DNA of 64,000 bases from DASQFQ01 sp963722815. Its GTDB lineage: Bacteria > Actinomycetota > Thermoleophilia > Solirubrobacterales > Solirubrobacteraceae. Positions 9,197 through 20,081 of this stretch are shown in pieces. The stretch is taken from contig CAVROM010000003.1 in the NCBI GenBank assembly GCA_963722815.1, positions 62,001 to 126,000 of the forward strand, given 5' to 3'. The position numbers and the translations under genes were made by a program. A model generated the notes under the pieces. It was not told the DNA's origin and did not search any database. It saw only the letters and a list, made by a program, of their open reading frames with translations. Numbering within the stretch: position 1 is the stretch's first letter; every line of letters starts with the position of its first letter.

Positions 9197-10958
9197 TCAC
9201 AGTGCCTGGCTGACGTCGCGGATGTTGGACTTGACCTGGCCCCAGACCTCGGCGAACTCGCCGCTGAAGACGAGCTTGCTCGTGGTGAGCGCGAAGCCCT
9301 TGACCTCCTCGACCGTGACCTCCGGCGGCATGGCCAGCGCGCGCGGGTCGGTCACGAAGTCGATCAGCGCCGGGCCCGTCGTGGTCGAGCGCGCGCTGGA
9401 TCGCGGGCCGGATGTCCGCCGCGTGCTCGACGCGCTCGCCGTGGATGCCGGCCGCGGTGGCCAGCGCGCCGAAGTCCGGGTTCTTCGACGTCGGTGCCGA
9501 ACGGCTCGTAGCCGACAACCATCATCTCGGCGCGGACCATGCCGAGCGTCGAGTTGTTGAAGACCATCAGCTTCACCGGGATGTCGAGCCCGGCCGCGGT
9601 GAGCAGCTCGCCCATCAGCATCGAGAAGCCGCCGTCGCCGCACAGCGCGATCACCTGGCGGTCCGGCGAGCCGACCTTCGCGCCGATCGCCTGCGGCATC
9701 GCGTTGGCCATCGAGCCGTGGCCGAACGAGGCGAGGATCCGGCGCCCCGGCTTCATGTCCAGGTAGCGGGCGCCCCACACGTTGCACATGCCGGTGTCGA
9801 CCGTGAAGACGGCGTCGTCCTCGGCCAGCTCGCTCAGCGCCGTCGGCGACCATCTCCGGGCGCAGGCCCTCGCCGCGAGCCCTCGTGGTCGACGTAGGTC
9901 TGCAGCTTCTCGACCGCCTTGTGGTGGTGCGTCGGTGATGTCGTCGAGGAACGACGAGTCGGTGCGCGCGGTCAGCCGCGGCAGCAGCGCGCGCAGCGTC
10001 TCGCCGACGTCGCCGACCAGCCCGAGGTCGACTGTTCGCGCGGCGGCCGAGGTGCGAGGGGCTTGTCGTCGACCTGGATGATCGTCGGCCCGTCGGGCAG
10101 GAACGCGTGGTACGGGAAGTCGGTGCCGAGCATGAACAGCAGGTCGCAGTCGCCCATGCGCCTTCGTCGCCCCGCCCCAGCCGAGCAGCCCGGTCATCCC
10201 GACGGCCGCCGGGTTGTCGTGCTCGAGCACGTCCTTGCCGCGGTAGGCGTAGGCGACCGGCGCCTGCAGCGTCTCCGAGAGCTGCGAGCACCTCGTCGCG
10301 CGCGGCGCGGGTCCCCTCGCCGCCGTAGATCGACGATCTTGCTCGGCGCCGCGCGACGAGCTCGGCGGCCCGGTCGAGCGCCGCGTCGGTCGGGCCGGAT
10401 CAGCGGCCGGTCGGTGACGATCGGGTGCTTGAGCATCGGCGTGGTCGACCTCTGGCCGCGCCGACGTCGCCGGGCAGGATGACCATGCCGACGCCGCGCT
10501 CGAGGATCGCCGCCTGCAGCGCGAGCTCGGACAGCCGCGGCATCTGGTCGGGCGAGGTGATCATCGCGCACGTAGTTGCAGCAGCCCGCGAAGATCTGCC
10601 TCGGGCTGGGTCTCCTGGAAGTAGCCGCGTGCCGATCTGGGTGCTGCGGGATGTGCGTCGCGATCGCGAACACCGGCGCGCCGTTGCGCTGGCAGTCGTA
10701 GAGGCCGTTGAGCAGGTGCAGGCTGCCGGGCCCGGACGAGCCGAGCACCGCCGTCGGGCGCCCGGAGACCTGGGCGTCGGCGCCGGCCGCGAACGCGCCG
10801 GCCTCCTCGTTGCGCACGTGCACGAACTCGATCTCGGCCGTGTGGCGGCGCAGCGCGTCGACGATCGGGTTGGCCGAGTCGCCGACGATCCCGTAGACCT
10901 TGCGGATCCCGGCTTCGACCATCTGGTCGACGAGGACTTCGGCAACGGTCTGGGCCAT
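9197..10958 (-). CDS. poxB: Pyruvate dehydrogenase (quinone) / pyruvate oxidase-type ThDP enzyme
   Basis: ThDP-dependent decarboxylase of the PoxB type, which oxidises pyruvate to acetate and CO2 and passes electrons to quinone. Visible: N-terminal VAEVLVDQMVEAGIRKVYGI, the catalytic glutamate in HVRNEEAGAFAAGADAQVSG, SSGPGSLHLLNGLYD, and the ThDP motif CGDGGFSMLMGELLTAA ending in VFNNS. About ten single-base slips between 10640 and 9375 break the frame, but all segments are conserved. ATG 10958 has AGAGGAG 6 bp upstream. Together with malic enzyme just upstream it would convert malate to pyruvate to acetate while feeding the quinone pool. PoxB versus a related acetolactate-type enzyme is not fully resolved because of the breaks. 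Confidence 0.75.
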
Positions 10959-10968
10959 GGCGTCTCCT

Positions 10969-12690
10969 CTAGTAGGCTGCGATCGGGAGGTAGTCCGGCG
11001 ACCACATCGCCTCGCTGGACGGCCTCGATCGGGATCGTCGACCTCGACGCGGGCGACGCCGGCCTCGGTCGCGGCCTTGATCACGTCGACGGCGACCGTC
11101 GCGGAGACCTCGCGCAGCCGGTCGATGCTCGGGCAGCAGCCCCTTGGACGGGTCCGAGACGTCGGCCAGCCCGGCGATGCGCGCGCGCGGCGGCGAGGAA
11201 CAGCGGCTCGGACATCACCGAGGCCCGGCAGACGATCGTCCCGAGCCCGAGCCCGGGGAACATCAGCGCGTTGTTGGCCTGCCCGATCCGGTACGTCTTG
11301 CCGTCGAGGTCGACGGGCCCGAACGGGCTGCCGGTCGCGACGAGCGCCTGCGCCGTCGGTCCAGGCCAGCAGGTTCGCCGGCGTCTGCTCGGCCAGCACC
11401 GTCGGGTTGGACATCGGCAGGACGATCGGCCGCTCGCAGTGCGCGTGCATCGAGCGCACGACCTCCTCGGTGAACGCGCCGGTGACGCCCGAGGTCCCGA
11501 CGAGCATCGTCGGATGCAGGTTGTCGACGACCTCGGCGAGCCCGCGGTTGCCGTTCGGCGGCGCGCCAGTCCGGCCACCTTGGCCGGGTCCTTGGCGTAC
11601 GGCCGCTGGTAGTCGTAGAGCCCGTCCATGTCGCTGGTCAGCAGCCCGGGGCGGTCGATGATCCAGACGTGGTCCGCGGCCTCCTGCGCGCTGAGCCCTT
11701 CCGCGCTCATCGCGTGCGCGATCAGGTCGGCGATGCCGATGCCGGCCGCGCCGCCGCCGAAGATCACGATCTCCTGGTCGGTCAGCCGGCCGCCCGCGAC
11801 GCGCACGCCCGACAGCACGCACGCCAGGCCGATCGACGCCGTGCCCTGGACGTCGTCGTCGAACGTGCACAGCGTGTCGCCGTAGCGCTCGAGGATGCCG
11901 CGGGCCTGCGGGCCGGAGAAGTCCTCCCAGTGCAGGATCGCGTTCGGGAAGCGCTTGCTCGCCGCCGGCGACGTAGGCGTCGATGAACGCGTCGTACTCG
12001 GCGCCGCGGGCCCGCGAGCGGCGCAGCCCGAGATAGCGCGGATCGGTGAGCAGCTCCTCGCGGTTGGTGCCGACGTCGAGGCCGACGGCGAGCACGCGGC
12101 TCGGGGTCGATCCCGGCCGCCACGGTGTAGACCGCCAGCTTGCCGATCGAGATGTCGACGCCGCCGACGCCCCAGTCGCCGATGCCGAGGATCGCCTCGC
12201 CGTCGGAGGCGACGATCAGGTCGACGTCGTCGGGCCCGAGCCCCGTGGCGTCCAGCGCGCGATCGATGCCGTCGACGTCATCGACGTTGAGGAACAGCCC
12301 GCGCGGGCGGCGGAACAGGTGGCTGAACTCCTCGATCGCCGCCCCGACGGTGGGCGTGTAGACGATCGGCAGCATCTCCTCGACGTGATCGCCGACGAGG
12401 CGGTAGAAGAGCACCTCGTTGCTGTCGTGCAGCTGCGTGAGGAAGACCCATCTTCCGACGTCGGTGTCGATGTCGTTGTACTGGTCGTAGCAGCGGGCGA
12501 CCTGATCGTCGATCTGCTCCACCATCGGCGGGAGCAGCCCGTGCAGGCCGAGATGGTCGCGTTCCCGCAACGTGAACGCGGTCCCGCGGTTCGTCTGGGG
12601 GTCGTCGAGAACCTGCAGGCCGCGGCCGTGGATCTGCATGGTCGGCTCGTGGCCGGCCGACTGTTGCAAGGTGAACTGCGGTCTCCGCAT
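10969..12690 (-). CDS. NAD-type malic enzyme
   Basis: Long-form malic enzyme: oxidative decarboxylation of malate to pyruvate. The N-terminus has TNRGTAFTLRERDHLGLHGL, the substrate region PIVYTPTVGAAIEEFSHLFR and VASDGEAILGIGDWGVGGVD; the Rossmann part is IVIFGGGAAGIGIADLI. The C-terminus MWSPDYLPIAAY is found in a third frame and ends at TAG 10969-10971. Frame slips occur near 12105, 11970, 11565, 11365, 11190, 11140 and 11010. Start candidates are ATG 12690 and ATG 12639; neither has a strong ribosome site. The pyruvate dehydrogenase gene starts 10 bp downstream. Confidence 0.8.
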
Positions 12691-12904
12691 CGGTACGCGA
12701 GCTCGGGAGCCGGTTTCATGCCCGTTTCTCAGGGACCGAGGTGCGGGACAAGTGGGCGCGCAGGTGGATGACGAGGCGCAAGGTCTGTGTGTCCGCCGAC
12801 CCCCGAGTGTGGTGAAAACACATCGGCCGCGTCGGGGTGATCCACCTGTCCGCACACTTGTTGCGGCCAAGGCGCCGCGGGAGATTCACCGCACTCATGC
12901 CGCC

Positions 12905-14225
12905 GTGACGACGCCAACGGCCAGCGCCACGTCATCGTCGTGGGCGGCGGCTTCGCCGGCGTCGGCTGCGTGCGGCGGCTCGCGCGCGAGAACGACGTGC
13001 AGCGTCACGCTGGTCGACCGCAACAACTACCACCAGTTCCAGCCGTTGCTCTACCAGGTGGCGACGTCGCAACTCGCGCCGAGCGACGTCGCGTACTCGC
13101 TGCGCAAGCTCTTCGCCGACGACGAGAGCGTCACCGTCAAGCTGGGCGACGTCGCCTCACTCGACCCCGAGGCCCATTCCGTGACGACGGCGACGGGGGA
13201 GCAGATCGACGGCGACGCGCTCGTGCTCGCCGCCGGCTCGCAGCCGAACTTCTTCCACACGCCCGGTGCCGCGCAGCACGCGTTCCCGCTCTACTCGCTC
13301 GACGACGCGCAGCGGCTGCGCTCGCGCATCCTCGCCGTCTTCGAGGAGGCCGATCGCGACCCGTCGCTGATCGACCAGGGCGCGCTGAACTTCGTCGTCG
13401 TCGGCGGCGGCCCGACCGGCGTCGAGCTCGCCGGCGCGCTGGCCGACCTGATCCACGAGACGATCACCGGCCAGTACCACGACGCGCCGGTCACATCTGC
13501 GCAGATCCACATCGTCGACCTCGGCCCGACGCTGCTGGCGCCGTTCTCGGACAAGGCGCACGACTACGTCGCCAAGGTGCTGACCCGCAAGGGCGTGCGC
13601 ATGCACCTCGGCGTCGCCGTCACCGAGATCGGAGCCGGCCATGTGACGCTCGCGGACGGCGACCGTGATCCGACCCGCTGCGTCGTCTGGGGCGGCGGCA
13701 TCATGGCGCCCGCGCTCGCCGCCGCGCCGGGGCTGCCGCGCGGGGCGCGGTGGGCGCATCGACGTGTTGCCCGACCTGACGGTCGAGGGCCTGCCCGGCG
13801 TCTACGCGATCGGCGACGTCGCCAACATCCCGGCGCCGGACGGCGGCACGCATCCGCAGCTCGGCTCGGTGGCGCTGCAGAGCGGCGCCTGGGCCGCGGA
13901 CAACATCCGCGCCGACGCCGCGGGCAAGCCGCGCGCTCGTTCCACTACCACGACAAGGGCATCATGGCGATGATCGGCCGCGGCGCGGCGATCGCCGAGG
14001 TCGGCGAGCACCGGCACGAGCTGCACGGCGTGATCGCGTTCTCGGCTTGGCTGGGCGTGCACGCGGCGCTGATGAGCGGCGTGCGCAACCGCGTCGACGC
14101 GTTCATCACCTGGGGCTCCGACTACTTCACGAGCCAGCCGCGGGCCGCAGATCCTCGATCGCGCGGACGCCGCGCAGATCGACTGGCAGGACGACAGCGC
14201 GCTGGAGGCGGTCACGGCGCCGTGA
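12905..14225 (+). CDS. ndh: Type II NADH dehydrogenase (NDH-2)
   Basis: Single-subunit FAD enzyme passing electrons from NADH to quinone at the inner face of the membrane without proton pumping. FAD motif HVIVVGGGFAGVGCV at the N-terminus; LVDRNNYHQFQPLLYQVAT is the NDH-2 signature; second dinucleotide motif FVVVGGGPTGVELAGALADL; GVYAIGDVANIP near the C-terminus. Frame breaks near 12930, 13000, 13750, 13935 and 14145. The start is uncertain: GTG 12905 fits if the first slip is an error. It is transcribed away from the malic enzyme operon and directly precedes cydA, suggesting a NADH-quinone-oxygen short respiratory chain. Confidence 0.85.
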
Positions 14226-14246
14226 CGTCGGTTCGCGCTCACGACC

Positions 14247-15647
14247 GTGGACCTGGCGCGCATCCAGTTCGCGGCGACGTCGATCTATCACTTCCTGTTC
14301 GTCCCGCTCACGCTCGGGCTCGCGCCGCTCGTGGCGATCATGCAGACGATCTGGCATCGCACGGGCGACGACGCGTGGCTGCGGCTGACCCGGTTCTTCG
14401 GCACGCTGCTGCTGATCAACTTCGCGATCGGGGTCGCGACCGGGCTGGTGCAGGAGTTCCAGTTCGGGATGAGCTGGTCGGCGTACTCGAACTTCGTCGG
14501 CGGGGTGTTCGGCGCGCCGCTGGCGATCGAGGGCCTGGCCGCATTCATGCTCGAGGCGACGTTCCTCGGGCTGTGGATCTTCGGCTGGAACCAGCTGCCG
14601 CGCGCGGCTGCACCTCGCGACGATCTGGATCGTGGCGCTGGGCACGTGGCTGTCGGCGTTCTTCATCCTGGTCGCCAACTCGTGGATGCAGCGCCCGGTC
14701 GGCTACAAGATCGTCGACGGCAAGGCCGAGCTCACCAGCGTCGGCGAGCTGCTGTCGAACCCCTTCGCGCTGACCGCGTGGCTGCACACGATCCTGGCCG
14801 GGCTGATCTTCGGCTCGATGGTCATGCTCGGCGTCTCGTGCTGGCACTTCCTTCGCGGGCGCAACGTCGACCTGTTCCGCCGCGCCGCGAAGCTGGCGCT
14901 GATCGTCGCGGTGCCGGCGACGCTCATCCAGCTGTCGGTCGGCAACCGCTTCGGGGAGGCCGTCACGAGCGCGCAGGGGATGAAGATCGCCGCCTCCGAG
15001 GCGCAGTGGAACACCTGCCAGCCGTGCGGCTTCTCCGTGTTCCAGATCGGCGGGTTCAGCGCGGAGGACCCGGACCCGAGCTTCGCGATCACGATCCCGC
15101 GGCTCCTGTCGTGGATGGCGACCGGCTCGTTCGACGGCAAGGTCCAGGGCCTCAACCAGCTCCAGGCCGCGGAGGAGCAGCAGTACGGGCCCGGCAACTA
15201 CATGCCGCGCGTCCGGCTGATGTACTGGTCGATGCGGGTGATGGCGATGCTCGGGGTGGCGATGTTCCTGATCGCCGCCGTCGGCGCGTGGCTGTACCGC
15301 AAGCGCAAGCTGCACGAGGCGCGGTGGTTCCAGCGCACCGCGATCGTCGCGATCGCCTTCCCCTACCTCGCCGCGACCGCCGGCTGGATCCTGACCGAGA
15401 TGGGCCGCCAGCCCTGGATCGTCCAGGACCTGCTGAAGACCTCGGACGCCGTCTCGCCGAACATCAGCACCGCCACGGTCGCGACCAGCCTGAGCGTGTT
15501 CGTGCTGCTCTACCTCACGCTCGGGATCGTCGACTTCGTCCTGATGCGCCGCTACGCGCGCGTGGACCCGCCGCAGAGCGGCGACGGCGACGGGCTGGGC
15601 GGCCTCGCGCGCACGCGGAACCGGCGCCGGCAAGCGGAGCGGGCTGA
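14247..15647 (+). CDS. cydA: Cytochrome bd quinol oxidase subunit I
   Basis: Haem-bearing subunit of the high-affinity quinol oxidase. The haem histidine near the N-terminus is H15 (IQFAATSIYHFLFVPLTLGL), the second is in ALTAWLHTILAGLIF, and the GRQPW motif follows the haem-ligand methionine (LTEMGRQPWIVQDLLKT). About 465 residues, shorter than E. coli CydA, so the quinol loop is the short type. GTG start at 14247. Single-base slips near 14610 and 15600; the natural stop is TGA 15645-15647, one base before the cydB ATG. First gene of cydABDC. Confidence 0.92.
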   Translation: MDLARIQFAATSIYHFLFVPLTLGLAPLVAIMQTIWHRTGDDAWLRLTRFFGTLLLINFAIGVATGLVQEFQFGMSWSAYSNFVGGVFGAPLAIEGLAAFMLEATFLGLWIFGWNQLPRAAAPRDDLDRGAGHVAVGVLHPGRQLVDAAPGRLQDRRRQGRAHQRRRAAVEPLRADRVAAHDPGRADLRLDGHARRLVLALPSRAQRRPVPPRREAGADRRGAGDAHPAVGRQPLRGGRHERAGDEDRRLRGAVEHLPAVRLLRVPDRRVQRGGPGPELRDHDPAAPVVDGDRLVRRQGPGPQPAPGRGGAAVRARQLHAARPADVLVDAGDGDARGGDVPDRRRRRVAVPQAQAARGAVVPAHRDRRDRLPLPRRDRRLDPDRDGPPALDRPGPAEDLGRRLAEHQHRHGRDQPERVRAALPHARDRRLRPDAPLRARGPAAERRRRRAGRPRAHAEPAPASGAG

Positions 15648-15648
15648 G

Positions 15649-16674
15649 ATGGGACTCGAGGAGTTCTGGTTCGTCCTGATCGCCGTTCTCTGGGGCGGCT
15701 ACTTCCTGCTCGAGGGGTTCGACTTCGGCGTCGGGATGCTGCTCCCGTTCCTCCCCCGCGACGAGCGTGAGCGCGGCCTGATGTTCGAGTCGATCGGCCC
15801 GGTGTGGGACGGCAACGAGGTCTGGCTCGTGGTCGCCGGCGGCGCGACCTTCGCCGCCTTCCCGGCCTGGTACGCGACGATGTTCTCCGGCTTCTACCTC
15901 GCGCTGCTGCTGCATCCTCGTCCTGCTGATCGTTCGCGTCGTCTCGTTCGAGTGGCGCGAGAAGCACGACAGCCCGCGCTGGCGGGCCACCTGGCTGTGG
16001 GCGAACACGATCGGAAGCGCCGGCGCCGCGTTCATCTGGGGCGTGGCGCTGGCGAACCTCGTCCACGGGGTGCCGCTGAACTCCTCGCACGTCTTCACGC
16101 GGCGACTTCCTCGACCTGTTCAGCGCGTACACCGTGCTCGCTGGACTCGCGGTGGTGGCCATCTTCGCGGCTCACGGCGCGACCTACCTGACGCTCCGGC
16201 TGTCCGGAGACTTCTGCGACCGGGCGGCCGCGATGGGCCGGCGCCTGTCGGTGCCCGCCGCGATCCTCGGCATCGCGATCGTCGCCTGGACCGTCGCCGT
16301 CGCCCACGATCGCAACAACCGGGGCATCTTCCCGACGGCCATCCCCGCCGCGCTGACCGCTATCGCGCTGATCCTGGCCGCCGTGCTCACCCGCGCCCGG
16401 CGCGGCGGCTGGGCGTTCAGCGGCGACGGGCCTGGGCGCGATCGGCTTCGTCGCGACGATCTTCACCGGCCTGTATCCGCGCGTGCTCGTCTCGCACCCG
16501 GCGTTCGCCAACAGCCTCACGATCGCCAACGCCGCGTCCGGGCACTACGCGCTCCAGGTGATCACGATCGTCGCGGCGATCTTCACGCCGCTCATCCTGC
16601 TCTACCAGGGCTGGACGTACCACGTGTTCCGCAAGCGACTGGGCGGGGAGGAGATCCGCTCTCCGATCGGCTAG
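15649..16674 (+). CDS. cydB: Cytochrome bd quinol oxidase subunit II
   Basis: Membrane partner of CydA. Begins MGLEEFWFVLIAVLWGGYFL, continues with LEGFDFGVGMLLPFL and PVWDGNEVWLVVAGGATFAA, all classic for CydB, and ends TYHVFRKRLGGEEIRSPIG. Nine hydrophobic segments are expected. Frame slips near 15915, 16100 and 16430; conserved sequence resumes each time (VVSFEWREKHDSPRWRATWL after the first). ATG overlaps the end of cydA (TGAGATG). The cydD ATG follows 4 bp after the TAG. Confidence 0.9.
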
Positions 16675-16678
16675 CGCG

Positions 16679-18359
16679 ATGCGCGCGCTCGACCCGCGGC
16701 TGCTTCACCGAACGAGGTCGGCGCGCCCGCTGCTGGCGACCGACGTGGCGCTCGGCATCGCCACCGCCGTCGTGGTGCTGCTGGAGGCGAGCGTGCTCGC
16801 GCGGATCGTCGCCAGGGCTTTCTTCGGCGTGCCGCTTTCCGGCGCTCGGGCTCGATCTCGCGCTGCTCGTGGGCACGTTCGCTCTGCGCGGCGCGCTCAT
16901 GTGGGGCATGGAGATCGCCGGGCGCCGTGCCGCATGGAGCGTGCTGTCGGAGCTGCGGCTGGCGCTCGTGGAGACGCGCCTGCGCGCGCAGCCGACGGCC
17001 GCCGACGGAGTCGAGGGCGCCGAGATCGCGGCGGTCGCGGTGCAGGGCATCGAGGGCCTGGAGAGCTACTTCGCCCGCTACCTGCCGCAGGCGATCTTGG
17101 CGTCGGTCGTCCCGTTGCTGGTCATCGGATGGGTCGCGTTCGTCGACGTGGAGGCGGCGCTGATGATGCTGGCGACGCTGCCGCTCGTGCCCGTCTTCAT
17201 GGCGCTCATCGGCCGGCACACCGAGGCGCGCACACGCGAGCGGTGGCAGGCGTTGCGCCGGCTCTCGAGCCACTTCCTCGACGTCGTGCGAGGGCTCCCG
17301 ACGCTGCGGGCGTTCAACCGCGCCCACGACCAGGCGACGGCCATCGCGGAAGTGAGCGAGCGCTATCGGGCGGCGACGATGGAGACGTTGCGGGTGAGCT
17401 TCCTGTCGGGCAGCGTGCTCGAGCTGGCGGCGACGCTCGGGGTGGCGCTGGTCGCCGTGACCACGGGGGTGCGGCTCGTGGGCGGCGGCCTCGGGCTGCA
17501 GGCGGGCCTGACCGTGATCGTGCTCGCGCCCGAGCTGTATCTGCCGTTCCGGCGGCTCGGCGCCGAGTACCACGCCAGCGCGGATGGGCGAGCGGTCGCG
17601 GAGCGGATGTTCGCGCTGCTCGACACGCCGGCCGCCGCCGCCCCGGCACGCGGCCTCTGGCTGCCCTCGAGCCCCCGCCGCGCGGCCGTCCGGCTCGAAG
17701 CGGTGTCGTTCTCCTATCCGGCCCGCCCTGCGCTCGTGCTCGACCGCTTCGACCTCCAGCTCGCGCCCGGAGAGACGGTCGCGCTGGTCGGCGAGAGCGG
17801 CGCCGGCAAGAGCACGGTCGCGAGCCTGCTGCTCGGCCTGCTCGAGCCCACCGGCGGCCGGATCAGCGTCGGCGGCGCCGATCTTCGCTCGTGCTCGATC
17901 GACGCCTGGCGCCGGCTCGTCACGTGGACGCCCCAACAACCGACGCTGCTGCGCGGCACGATCGCCGACAACCTCCGGCTCGCCGATCCGGAGGCCTCCG
18001 ATCGAGCGCTGCGCCACGCAGCCGCCAACGCAGGTGCCGACGACTTCATCCGCGCGCTCCCGCTCGGCTACGCCACGACGGTCGGCGACGGCGAGCGCTC
18101 GCTGTCGCCGGGTGAGCGCCGGCGGATCGGGCTCGCTCGCGCCTTCCTCCGGGATGCGCCGTTCGTGATCCTCGACGAGCCAACCGCCGACCTCGACCCA
18201 GAGAGCGTCGCGATCGTCGCCGACGCCGTCCGACGACTGCAGCGAGACCGTACGATGCTCTTGATCGCGCACCGTCCCGAGCTGGTCCAGAGCGCCGATC
18301 GCGTCGTGCGCCTCGTCCACGGGGCCGCAATCGCCGAGGCCGGCAGGAGGGCCGCGTGA
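16679..18359 (+). CDS. cydD: ABC transporter CydD, cytochrome bd assembly
   Basis: Half-transporter that pairs with CydC to export thiols (glutathione/cysteine in E. coli) needed for cytochrome bd assembly. Six-helix membrane domain (about residues 1-330) with ESYFARYLPQAILASVVPLL, then an ATPase domain with Walker A GESGAGKST, a signature loop that is LSPGERRRIGLARA instead of LSGGQ, and Walker B FVILDEPTADLD. One frame slip near 16845 (GVPLS then LGLDLALLVGTFALRGALMW). Ends at TGA 18357-18359, overlapping the GTG of cydC by 4 bp. Confidence 0.9.
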
Positions 18360-20002
18360 AGCGGCCGCTGCCCGCGCTGCTCAGGCTGGCCGACGCGCCG
18401 CGGCCGCGGCTCGTCGTGGCAGCCGTGCTCGGCGCGCTGACGGTCGTCTTCGGAGTCGGGCTCATGGCCGTGGCCGGCTACCTGATCTCGCGCGCCGCGG
18501 AGCGCCCGCCGATCCTGTCCCTGATGGTCGCCGTCGCGGCCGTCCAAGCGTTCGGCCTCGCCCGGCCGATCGTGCGATACCTCGAGCGGCTCGCGTCGCA
18601 CGACCTCGCGTTGCGCACGCTCGGGCGGGTACGGACGCGCTTCTACGAGCGCATCGAGCCGCTCGCGCCGGCCGAGCTCGACTGCTACCGCGAGGGCGAC
18701 CTGCTCACGCGCATGGTCGCCGACGTCGACGCGCAGCAGAACCTCTACCTCCGCGGCCTCCTCCCGCCCGTGGTCGCGCTGCTGGCCGGTGGTCTCTCGG
18801 TCGGGGTCGCCGCCGCGTTCGTGCCGGCGGCGGGCGTTGTCCTCGCCGCCGGCCTGCTCACCGCCGGACTCGCGGTGCCCGCGCTGTCCGGCTCCCTCGC
18901 GGCTCGCGCGGGGAGCCGCCAGGCCGGCGCTCGCGGCGAACTGTCGGCCGAGCTCGTGGAACTGCTCGGGGCCGCGCCCGAGGTCGCCGCCTTCGGCGGC
19001 GAAGCGGCCGCGCTCGCTCGCATCCGCGACGCTGACGCCGCCCTCGTGAAGCTAGCGCGGCGCGACGCGCTCGCCACCGGCACAGGGGACGCCCTGGGAC
19101 TGGTCGTGACCGGCGTGACCGTCGCCGGCGTCCTCGCGCTCGCGATCGACGCGTCGGCCGGCGGACAGCTCGACCGCGTGCTGATCGCGATGCTGGCGCT
19201 GCTCGCACTGGCCTCGTTCGAGGCGGTCACGCCGCTCGCCGCCGCAGCCCGCGAGCTGTCGGCCACGGTCGCGTCCGGCCGCCGGCTGCTCGAACTGACC
19301 ACGCGCGAGGCCGCCGTCCGCGACCCGGTCACGCCCGCCCCGCCGCCGGCCTGGCCATTCACCGTCGCACTCGACGACGTGCGCGCCCGCTACCCGGGCC
19401 AGCCCCATCCCGCTCTGGACGGCGTCAGCTTGCGACTCACGCCGGGTGAACGCGTCGCGCTCGTCGGCCCCAGCGGAGCCGGAAAGACCACCGTCACCAA
19501 CCTGCTGCTGCGCTTCCTGGATCCCCAAGCGGGACGAGTCACGCTCGCGCAGCGCGATCTTCGCGATTACGCCCTCGCGGACGTCCGCCGCGCGATCTCG
19601 GTCGCCGGCCAGGAGTCGCACCTGTTCTCGGCGAGCATCCGCGACAACGTCCGGCTCCCCCGCCCAGACGCGAGCAACGCGGAACTCGAGCAGGCGCTCC
19701 GCCGCGCCCGGATCTGGGACTGGATTCGCGCCCTCCCGGACGGCCTGGACACATTCGTCGGCGAGGAGGGGCGTGCGCTGTCAGGCGGCCAGCGTCAGCG
19801 GCTCGTCCTCGCCCGGGCCCTGCTGGCGGACGCGCCGGTGCTGGTGCTCGACGAGCCGACCGCCCATCTCGACCCGGGCACCGCATCCGCGCTCATGCAC
19901 GACGTGTTCGCGGCCGCGGACGGTCGCACCGTGCTCCTGATCACGCATCGCGACGAGGGCCTCGATCTCGTCGACCGCGTCGTGACGCTGGGCGTCGGCT
20001 AG
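18356..20002 (+). CDS. cydC: ABC transporter CydC, cytochrome bd assembly
   Basis: 548 residues in one unbroken frame. The membrane domain opens MKRPLPALLRLADAPRPRLV and contains RPIVRYLERLASHDLALRTL, typical of CydC. The ATPase domain has Walker A GPSGAGKTT, signature LSGGQRQRLVLARALL and Walker B VLVLDEPTAHLD. GTG start within a GTGA overlap with cydD implies translational coupling and a CydDC heterodimer. Last gene of the cyd operon; an inverted repeat lies just downstream. Confidence 0.93.
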   Translation: MKRPLPALLRLADAPRPRLVVAAVLGALTVVFGVGLMAVAGYLISRAAERPPILSLMVAVAAVQAFGLARPIVRYLERLASHDLALRTLGRVRTRFYERIEPLAPAELDCYREGDLLTRMVADVDAQQNLYLRGLLPPVVALLAGGLSVGVAAAFVPAAGVVLAAGLLTAGLAVPALSGSLAARAGSRQAGARGELSAELVELLGAAPEVAAFGGEAAALARIRDADAALVKLARRDALATGTGDALGLVVTGVTVAGVLALAIDASAGGQLDRVLIAMLALLALASFEAVTPLAAAARELSATVASGRRLLELTTREAAVRDPVTPAPPPAWPFTVALDDVRARYPGQPHPALDGVSLRLTPGERVALVGPSGAGKTTVTNLLLRFLDPQAGRVTLAQRDLRDYALADVRRAISVAGQESHLFSASIRDNVRLPRPDASNAELEQALRRARIWDWIRALPDGLDTFVGEEGRALSGGQRQRLVLARALLADAPVLVLDEPTAHLDPGTASALMHDVFAAADGRTVLLITHRDEGLDLVDRVVTLGVG

Positions 20003-20016
20003 TCAGTTCATCCAGA

Positions 20017-20037
20017 ACGGGTGAGGCAACCACCCGT
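20017..20037. terminator. Inverted repeat after cydC
   Basis: ACGGGTG-N7-CACCCGT, perfect 7-bp GC-rich arms 15 bp past the cydC stop and 45 bp before the response-regulator start. No T-run follows. It may be a terminator for cydABDC or an operator for the regulator gene. Confidence 0.4.
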
Positions 20038-20081
20038 GGCGTGCGAGAGAGTCCACCATCGTTCGCAACCCTGGGACTCCC

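Noticed and set aside
4433..16674. Interpreting the broken genes as a pseudogene block
   Set aside because: Compensating slips inside conserved domains and unchanged protein sequence argue for sequencing error over decay.
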